NCBI RefSeq assembly: GCF_905147045.1
Contig: NC_065908.1
Location: forward strand, 2,046,001-2,110,000
DNA from: Nymphalis io
Taxonomy: Eukaryota > Arthropoda > Insecta > Lepidoptera > Nymphalidae
DNA length: 64,000 nucleotides
Direction: 5' to 3'
The notes beneath the pieces are model-generated. The model saw only the letters and a list, made by a program, of their open reading frames with translations. It was not told the origin of the DNA and made no database searches. Positions 57,345 to 64,000 of the stretch are shown piece after piece; positions within the stretch are counted from its first letter, which is position 1, and each line of letters opens with the position of its first letter. Made by a program: the position numbers and the translations under genes.

Positions 57345-57366
57345 CTTTGTGCAAGCCTATTAAGAA
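57345..57366 (+). repeat. Family B head scrap
   Basis: GGTAAGGCTTTGTGCAAGCC is the first 20 bases of family B; it stops there. Confidence 0.55.
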
Positions 57367-57377
57367 AATGATCACCA

Positions 57378-57685
57378 ACTGGCTACCCGTGCTGGCTTGA
57401 CACGGATAGTATAAGGATTTATATAAAACGTTTGTATCTTACTACTTATAATTCTATAAATAAAGCCAGACTTCATGACTTGTTCCGACATCTTCAACAA
57501 TCATATTCAAACTGGCTGACAGTTTACAAAAAAACCCTTAATTAATTATACACTGAAAATTTCCTCATGAATCACTTCGTTAATATTGAAAACCGTATGA
57601 AAATCCATTCGGTAATTTTTGAGTTTACCGCCTTCAGACAGACAGAAAGATACGGAGGAGTGACTTTCTTTTACAATATATAGTC
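57378..57685 (-). mobile_element. Helitron-like element H, near full length
   Basis: Minus strand: TTTCTGTCTGTCTGAAGGCG start region, CGAATGGATTTTCATACGG, and ends GCCAGCACGGGTAGCCAGT (57378), a one-base variant of the CTAGT end. Homologous to 42398-42699. A family B copy begins at 57688, only 2 bases away. Frame 57546-57734 spans the two. Confidence 0.62.
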
Positions 57686-57687
57686 TA

Positions 57688-57979
57688 CTGGTGGTAGGGC
57701 TTTGTGCAAGCTCGTCTGGGTAGGTACCACTCACTCATCAAATATTCTACCGCAGAAAAGCAGTACTTGGTATTGTTGTGTTCCGGTTTGAAGGGTGAGT
57801 GAGCCAGTGTAATTACAGGCACAAGGGTCATAACATCTTAGTTCCCAAGGTTGGTGGCGTATTGGTGATGTAAGCCATGGTTAACATTTCTTACAATGCC
57901 AATGTCTATGGGCGTTGGTGACCACTTACCATTAGGTGGCCCATATGCCCGTCCGCCTTCAAATTCTATAAAAAAAAAG
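57688..57979 (+). mobile_element. Repeat family B, full length
   Basis: CTGGTGGTAGGGCTTTGTGC start, then all blocks to TTCAAATTCTATAAAAAAAAAG. Confidence 0.9.
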
Positions 57980-58402
57980 TAGTAATTACCGCTAAAAATT
58001 ATACAAAGTAATATAAAAAAAGTGTTTTAATAAAATTAGCACCTATTTAATCAATATAAGTTAAATTTCTCAACATCCTGTTGAATGTAAATTATGAACC
58101 TCGATCTAGCATCATAATTACAAGAATTATCCCAACGAAATCTCATTAAAATTACCGTAAACATTAAATAGCTTACTGGGTCCATAGAGTGATACTTTAA
58201 AAGATCTAGTTGATGTAGTGACTAGCTTGTGCAGCCCCAGATTATTAAATTAAAGGTCCTCGTTTGAAATCCGGGTCGGATCAGTAAAAGTTTTGTGTAT
58301 TTTGTCAATTAATTCTTCATAGCAAGCTGGAATTTGGAAGATTTCAATGTTCCGTGCCTCCAAATGAAATCGTTGGACCTACGGCTGACCTCTCTGGGAG
58401 CA
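57980..58402. repeat. Degenerate SINE D fragment in AT-rich DNA
   Basis: 58200-58350 keeps GTGCAGCCCCAGATTATTAA, AAAGGTCCTCGTTTGAAATC (B-box-like) and CCGGGTCGGATC, an eroded D head. The remainder is featureless. Confidence 0.45.
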
Positions 58403-58515
58403 AATTCTACTAATCTATATTTACGATACGGTTACGATATGTTCCCGATTCTCTTCCGACGTTACTTCAACCAAACCACAACAGGATTTTACTACGATAA
58501 AGTGACAATTTTTTA
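58403..58515. repeat. MITE-like element G, copy 2 (diverged)
   Basis: AATTCTACTA start and GGTTACGATATGTTCCCGATTC match 56681-56819; the 3' TIR is eroded. The 61-codon frame 58334-58519 crosses it. Confidence 0.5.
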
Positions 58516-58756
58516 TTAAAATGCTTCTCGTATATGGATTGCTGTCCCATTGCGTTAATACCTAAAACCTGACTATTTCTCAAAAAACGTTTCACGTCGT
58601 GTTTTTTTTTTTTTAATTAAAAAACATTTGAAACTTACTTTGATTGACCAATTAAAGAAGCTATATGATGATTAGAGCAAAATACAACTATAAAACGTTT
58701 TATTTATTTCTTAGAAATATCTTATAAATTTAAATTTTTATTCGATTTTTTTTTAG

Positions 58757-58815
58757 CTTATCGCCGTCTACTGCTGGACGAAAGCCTCCCCCATAGAACG
58801 CCAACCATACCGATT
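58757..58815. repeat. LINE-tail-like scrap
   Basis: GCTTATCGCCGTCTACTGCTGG then ACGAAAGCCTCCCCCATAGAACGCC is a common lepidopteran LINE 3' word pair (from memory). No more of the element is present. Confidence 0.45.
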
Positions 58816-59363
58816 ATATACAAATACTAAATATGTTTATTTAAGTGTGTATTATATAATAAATTATTACAAGTCCTATCGTTTCATAAATTAATTAAGA
58901 TACCTAATTATATATACACATTTGTTATACATTACGTATGTGTTCATATATTATAATTATTATTATGACTTTGAACTTAATAGCAGGCACTCAAACAGTT
59001 AATATAATCATAAAATACTCGCAAACCGCATTGCTTTGCGTTTTGAATCGAAATTAATTTCCGTAATCTTAGATGGTCAGACCTCCCGAGATATAAATGT
59101 AATGCAATAACAATCGCAGTAAACGTTAATATCGAATGCGCCTGCGCATTATAGCCAACTTGTTCACCTATTTTGTAGTTGGGTAGCTCGGTAATTTTTG
59201 GTATTAACTTTTAAATGGAAAATAATAAATATTTCTTTTAGGTTATTTAAATATTTATCAAGCTTTAATTAATAGTACTTATTAAAAAAATATCCCGTAA
59301 TTACAAAACACGCAACAGAAAGTTGCTATTTTTGTAAATTTGTATTTATTTACCTATTTACTG
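58816..59363. other. AT-rich DNA, nothing recognised
   Basis: No feature seen. Confidence 0.5.
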
Positions 59364-59626
59364 TATCCAAGCTCGTCTGGGTTGGTACCCACTCATCAGA
59401 TATTCTACCGCAAAACAGCAGTACTTGGTATTGTTGCGTTCCGGTTAGAAGGTGAGCCAGTGTACAGGCACAAGGGACATAACATCTTAGTTTCCAAAAA
59501 TGGTGGCGTATTAGCCATGTAAGCGATGGTTAACATTTCTTACAATGCCAATATCTATGGGCGTTGGTGACCACTTACCATCACGTGGCCCATATGCTCG
59601 TCCACCTACCTATTATATAAAAAAAT
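59364..59626 (+). mobile_element. Repeat family B, 5'-truncated
   Basis: Begins at GTATCCAAGCTCGTCTGGG and continues to CCTACCTATTATATAAAAAAATCC. Frame 59340-59522 is its translation. Confidence 0.85.
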
Positions 59627-59644
59627 CCAATTAAACCATCTCTT

Positions 59645-59770
59645 TTGTTGAGTTTCTTGCAAGGTCAAATATTGACAATTTTAAGTTTAAATTAATCTTG
59701 TAAAATGATGATACAAAAGTACTCTTAGGATTCTTCTTGCATAAAGTATATTTTGATTTTATTTGATGAC
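59645..59770 (+). mobile_element. LINE tail family F, diverged
   Basis: TTGAGTTTCTTGCAAGGTC, TAAATTAATCTTGTAAAATGATG, then AAGTATATTTTGATTTTATTTG. Confidence 0.55.
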
Positions 59771-59864
59771 ATCAACTAAATAACTTGAAGTGGCATTCTG
59801 TCATATATGGCTTTAACTATCTTATTTACAATCAATAAAAGTAAAAAAAATACAAAGTAAAACA

Positions 59865-60150
59865 AGAGCCTGTATATGTCCCACTGTTGGGCTAAGGCCT
59901 GCTCTAAGTTTTTTTTTTTTTTGAGGCTTGTAGCTTTTTCCTCAACGTTGCTCCAATGCGGCTTGGTTCATACTCATGTGGCAGAATTTCAGTAAAATTA
60001 GACGATGTTTTCCTTTACCGACAAGCACGAGATGAATTATAAATACTAATTAAGCACATGAAAATTCAGCTGTGCTTGTCTAGGTTTGAACCCACGATCA
60101 TCGGTTAAGATTCACGTATTCTAATCTCTAGGCCATCTGGGCCCATGAAA
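59865..60150 (-). mobile_element. SINE family A, diverged
   Basis: A poly-T (59910-59922) interrupts the GGAGAAGG region. GAATTATAAATACTAATTAAGC, B-box complement GGTTTGAACCCACG and the head complement are present. A second A head follows (60178-60258). Confidence 0.78.
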
Positions 60151-60177
60151 TTATAAAAACATAAAAATAATATGCAA

Positions 60178-60258
60178 TCAATGCTGGTCCGGACAAGAAC
60201 CTGCAACTATCAGCTAAGATTTACTTGTTCCAACCACTGGGCCATCTCAACTATTTAA
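60178..60258 (-). repeat. Second SINE A head in tandem
   Basis: CCGGACAAGAACCTGCAACTATC and CCAACCACTGGGCCATCTCAAC are a second, more diverged A-type tRNA head 30 bp beyond the first. Confidence 0.55.
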
Positions 60259-60477
60259 AATACTTTTTCTATATGTTTAAGATAGAAACTTAATATTATG
60301 CATAATTGAATGTGAAACCAAACACATTTAAGACTTAGATCTCATAATATTCAACTACATTTTATTACCGAGAATATTCTATATTGACAGTAATTTTGAA
60401 AATCGTACGGTACAGTTATGTTTAATTCAATACAGACTTTACAGTCTAACTCCAACTACTATATTTATATGTTATGC

Positions 60478-60481
<4 letters not shown>

Positions 60482-60508
<27 letters not shown>
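60482..60508. repeat. (AT)n microsatellite
   Basis: About 13 AT units, flanked by T runs. Confidence 0.92.
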
Positions 60509-60851
60509 TTTTATTGATAGCAATATTGATCACCTCTATAAACATTATATTATAATCATAATCGAAACATACTAGGTAACGGTCCTGACTTTGCACAGGT
60601 AAAATTAGAAATATAATTTTTAATAATTTTTTTATATTTTTTGTATTATAATTTTTTTATATTTATAATATATATAATATTATAAATATTATTAACTACT
60701 ACCATATTAGTATCATGTTAAGTGATATATCTGCTATTACTTATATACTTGAAGTGTCTTCCTATCATGAGTTTGTTTTATATTTAAAAGGGAATTATAC
60801 TACATCACATTACTAGTTTCGTTTTCGCACGGGTAGAATGAGTGTATACCT
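60509..60851. other. AT-rich DNA, Helitron end scrap
   Basis: ACTAGTTTCGTTTTCGCACGGG at 60812-60833 is a solitary CTAGT-type end. The rest is AT palindromic sequence. Confidence 0.5.
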
Positions 60852-61105
60852 ATAATAATAATATCCTGGGACATTATTCAGACACGGCCATCTGATTCCA
60901 AACAAAGCAGAGCTTGTACTATGGAAACCAGTAATATACTACATTTCGATTGTAAATACATACTTACATAGATAATTACACCCATACTCAGGAAAAACAC
61001 ACATGTTTATGCACACAAATGTCTGTCCTGGGTGGGAATCGGATCCACAACCTTCGGCGTGAAAGGTATCACATGTATCTACCAACCACGCCAACCGGCC
61101 CGTCC
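60852..61105 (-). mobile_element. SINE family C
   Basis: ATT-repeat tail at 60852, GGTGGGAATCGGATCC (B box changed) and an A-box region complement near 61095. Frame 60939-61175 is its translation plus the next element. Confidence 0.82.
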
Positions 61106-61235
61106 TAAAACGTTTATATCGTAATACTTGAAACTCTATTGGTTTAAAAACTATATCTTCAACAATCATCGACACTGTTCAGCCAATTTACACATTTAAT
61201 TTATTACACACTTTCATGAATCACTCCGTTCCTTA
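61106..61235 (-). mobile_element. Helitron-like H internal fragment
   Basis: TTCAACAATCATCGACACTG and CATGAATCACTCCGTTCC match the middle of 57378-57685 (TTCAACAATCATATTC, CATGAATCACTTCGTT). Confidence 0.5.
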
Positions 61236-61369
61236 GTGTTACTTTGTTTTATAATAAGCTGTGATTTATTTTTGTTAAGATGAACTAAACAATAATTTCA
61301 TATCGTTTAAATTTTGAAAGTTCTTGAGACAAAAATAATAACTGTGACGTATGGTGTATGTATATTCAG

Positions 61370-61490
61370 TATACATCATATGTATCCTTCAAATTGGAAC
61401 GCAATGATATTAAAAATTGCTGTTTACCGGTAAAATATGTAATGAGTAGGCGGTACATACCAAAATAAACTTACAGGAAACCCTACCAGA
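61370..61490 (-). repeat. Degenerate family B fragment
   Basis: CCTTCAAATTGGAACGCAATG, ACCGGTAAAATATGTAATGAG and CGGTACATACC mirror the B 5' half. Confidence 0.5.
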
Positions 61491-62072
61491 TCAAAAACAA
61501 ACATTAATATACAACCAAGAAAAAACCGTTTTATAATATTAGAATCTTATTATCTTTCAAGTAGCATTAAAAGCACTTTTAAATTAAAAAAACTACCAAA
61601 TTTTCGGAAAAAAGGTACTAACGAGAAAATCAAATAAGAAACATGAGAATACAATTTTTAAACATTCGAAAAATACTAATTATTTATTTATAAGACTTAG
61701 TTTAATTATAAAAGATAATATAAGCTGTTTGTATATTTGTACGTTACCATTTCTTGTTTTAAGGCAACAACAAAACAAATGATAAATTGACTATCGAATA
61801 TTTTTAAATTGTATTTATATATTATTCATCTGTTTATTATACAAGCGAATAAAATTATATACACACATACGTATTGTATGTATACACACATACATATATA
61901 TATGCAATTGGAATATCCTGTCAATTAAGGACCTCGTTCACTTGCAGAAGAAACATAAAATTTTAATGTTATTATTCGTTGCAACCAAATCATACATAAA
62001 ATTATTATACCACCCGTCTTATCATGAAAACACATATTAAATATGTAAATTGTCAATACAAACGTCAACCAG
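61491..62072. other. AT-rich DNA, nothing recognised
   Basis: Includes a GTATACACACATACAT stretch (simple sequence). No gene or known repeat. Confidence 0.5.
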
Positions 62073-62281
62073 TATAAATTGACACGTGGCGATGCCACTT
62101 CTATTCCAGTTTTCACTCTGTGTTCACGACGACTATAATAACGGTCTATTTTCTTACATGTAAAGGATTTCTGGCCATAAAACTTACAACTTCATTACAA
62201 TGTTTGTTCGCGCTTAATATATTTACGTTCCATATCAGAGTTACCAGTTTTTGTTACATCAAGAACGTCAAGGTAACCTTG
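62073..62281 (+). promoter_or_regulatory. Possible regulatory segment (TATA box, palindromes)
   Basis: TATAAA at 62073-62078; GTGGCGATGCCAC palindrome at 62086-62098; and CAAGGTAACCTTG, a perfect 13 bp palindrome at 62269-62281 built from AAGGT half-sites like those of nuclear receptors. AGAACGTC repeats flank the last one. Frame 62120-62320 has no motif. Confidence 0.2.
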
Positions 62282-62809
62282 TCAGAACGTCCAGTGGCAT
62301 CATTAAAACTACCTGGGTAACTACATTGTTCGATATAAATAAAGCTTTAAAAGATTTTGTAACAGATAATGTAACATAATTATTTTAATTGCAAAAAAAA
62401 TGTACTACATATAAAACCTTTTTTTTCAATCCTTTGACAGTTTTGTTGATGGCTTCGTATACTTTTATTACATTTTATTCTTGTTTAATTAGGGTGTTAA
62501 TTACAAAAGTCAACGACGTGTCGTGTCTGGCGCGCATTAAGGTGCGGGGTTATTGTCAATCAATGGCCACCGCAATAGCGTTCAATTGAAAGCGACTTTG
62601 ATTAAAAAGTAATACCTCATTACTATATGACATTTTAAATTGTGTATCATTCTCTAGTTATTAAGTGGGTGTCAATATAAAGCACTATTTCTTTTTGATC
62701 TTTACTACTTCAAAAATTTCATTGATAATAAAGTTTTGAAAAAATAACATTTAAAATTTTGCAAGATTTTTTTTGTAGTAAATCTTCAATAAAAACTCGT
62801 GGAACCGTT
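62282..62809. other. AT-rich DNA, nothing recognised
   Basis: Frame 62389-62589 has no recognised motif. Confidence 0.45.
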
Positions 62810-62890
62810 GTGTCGGATGAAAACCTACCATATGTGTATCAAATCCGTATTGGAACAGCGTGGTGTTGTTTAAGTTCGCCAGGTCTTCTT
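62810..62890 (+). repeat. Degenerate SINE A scrap
   Basis: AAACCTACCATATGTGTATC and CCGTATTGGAACAGCGTGGTG are body words of family A. Confidence 0.5.
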
Positions 62891-63384
62891 ACTGAATTAT
62901 TCTTAATAGGTCAGGTCAGGGGTTTATAACAATACACGTACAACCTCATTTGTGTTTGTGCAATTGTGAAAAACTGTATTGTAATAAACTTTAATCATTT
63001 TCTTCAACAATGGAAGCCTTTGCAAAGCATAAAACTCTCATAAGCGTTTATGGGATTTAATTACTTTTGGTCAGTTTTCATTTACAAAAAAATCGTTAGT
63101 TCGTTCGTTCTTATGACGCAAATTTTTAGACATTTGAATCATTACGTGAGTTGAATTAATCATTTTTATATTATTTTCCTTGGGTTACCTCCCTTGTCCG
63201 AACATACGATTCAGTTTGAATTGTTTGGCAGTGCTATTACAGGCACCAACAAAACAGAACCATTGAAGGTATTATAAATAAAATTAAATATTTACATATG
63301 TCACAATTATGAACTTAATACAAACAAACGGCCACTGTTATTGAAAAAAGTCGTATGTAAAAATTAAGCAGAACGTTATATCAA
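62891..63384. other. Unique DNA, nothing recognised
   Basis: No feature seen. Confidence 0.45.
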
Positions 63385-63725
63385 CACGATCCCGCAGCCT
63401 CTCCGATCCGTGCTGAGGACGGCCATCGCAGTGGTTTTAATGGGTAAGAATCCCACATAACCTGTTTCCACCCCCATGGGACACGAGTAGCAGTAGAAAG
63501 TGACTTGATGTAAGGCCGCAGACCCGGAGGTCCTGCGCCTGAACTCTTTCCGGTCGTGTCGGATTGCCTTCCCATCGGATTATGAGAGTGAGGGAAGAGA
63601 GAGTGCCCCTGTGTTTGTACACACACTTGTGCACTATAACATCTCCTGCGCAGTTGGCTAATCTCTCTTGAGTTTGGCCGCCGTGGCCGAAATCAGTCTG
63701 GAGGACATTATCATTATTAGTAATA
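63385..63725 (+). mobile_element. SINE family D, chimeric 5' half
   Basis: 63530-63725 is a good D 3' half (CTGAACTCTTTCCGGTCGTG to GGAGGACATTATCATTATTAG). The 5' half (63385-63510) is not D: it has CTCTCCGATCCGTGCTGAGG and GTTTTAATGGGTAAGAATCCCAC instead of the tRNA head. So this copy is a recombinant or a fused insertion. Frames 63381-63626 and 63437-63634 are translations. Confidence 0.75.
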
Positions 63726-63970
63726 TTTTTATTTTAAAATGTCAAATATTTAGTTATCCTGGTGTAGCATGGGTAAAAAATATGAATATAATATTAATAA
63801 AACATAATGAAATAATCAATTGTAGTATTAAATTTTGTAAACACCATTTCGACATACGACCTTTTGCACGAACAGTAGCGATCGTTCATGACTCATAACT
63901 GATAAATACGTAACAAAGGAAAAGCACACATAACATAATTATCTATGTTTGCTAAAAATTGTTTAGTTCT
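63726..63970. other. AT-rich DNA, nothing recognised
   Basis: Frame 63668-63898 starts in the SINE and continues; not a gene. Confidence 0.5.
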
Positions 63971-64000
63971 GTTTTTTTATAGTATAGGTAAGCGGACGAG
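63971..64000 (-). mobile_element. Repeat family B, cut by window end
   Basis: TTTTTTTATAGTATAGGTAAGCGGACGAG is the 3' end of B on the minus strand. Confidence 0.8.

Noticed and set aside
1..64000. CRISPR arrays, operons, riboswitches, bacterial insertion sequences, phage
   Set aside because: No regularly spaced repeats, no clustered ORFs, no ribosome-binding-site context; sequence is eukaryotic in character.

Overview
The window looks like gene-poor nuclear DNA from a lepidopteran insect, most likely a butterfly. It is strongly AT-rich and packed with short retroposons that have the features of lepidopteran SINEs: tRNA-derived heads with A and B boxes, a Metulj-like family, pentanucleotide or trinucleotide tails, and target-site duplications. 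It also holds Helitron-like non-autonomous elements with CTAGT ends and 5'-truncated non-LTR (LINE) tails. No host protein-coding gene, rRNA, genuine tRNA gene, operon or CRISPR array could be recognised. Nearly all open reading frames are under 100 codons and are either AT-rich chance frames or translations of repeats. The placement as butterfly and the family names are my reading from memory of repeat consensus sequences; no database search was run.

For convenience I use letters for the repeat families. A = Metulj-like tRNA SINE (~300 bp, tail of TACTG/TACGG-type repeats). B = ~285 bp SINE-like or LINE-tail element with an oligo-A end. C = ~250 bp tRNA SINE with an ATT-repeat tail. D = ~360 bp tRNA SINE with an ATT-repeat tail. 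E = ~120 bp unclassified repeat. F = LINE 3' tail. G = short inverted-terminal-repeat (TIR) element. H = Helitron-like element.

Layout: 1-11 kb is mostly unique AT-rich DNA with two A copies, a LINE tail, a (TA)n microsatellite, a possible promoter/exon pair near 6.2-6.5 kb and a GC-rich island at 7.9 kb. 11-20 kb is repeat-dense (B, D, A, C, E). 20.8-22.2 kb holds the only substantial coding remnant, a 5'-truncated, frameshifted reverse transcriptase of a jockey/CR1-like LINE. 22.9 kb has a small CRE-containing GC-rich island. 23-34 kb is again dense in SINEs, including one nested in a Helitron and flanked by an 83 bp duplication. 34-40 kb is the longest stretch nearly free of recognisable repeats. 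40-50 kb mixes B, C, H and A copies with a local 109 bp direct repeat at 47 kb. 50-56 kb contains several long perfect palindromes and a striking GC-rich promoter-like island at 53.15 kb with an ETS/CRE composite motif. 56-64 kb is repeat-dense to the end, and the last 30 bases enter another B copy.

I found no convincing new biological system. The best leads are the promoter-like island at 53.15 kb, perfect palindromes at 50.57, 55.34 and 55.99 kb, CTCF-like motifs at 33.62 and 43.67 kb, the duplicated segment around 47.2-47.7 kb, and micro-inversions inside SINE copies.
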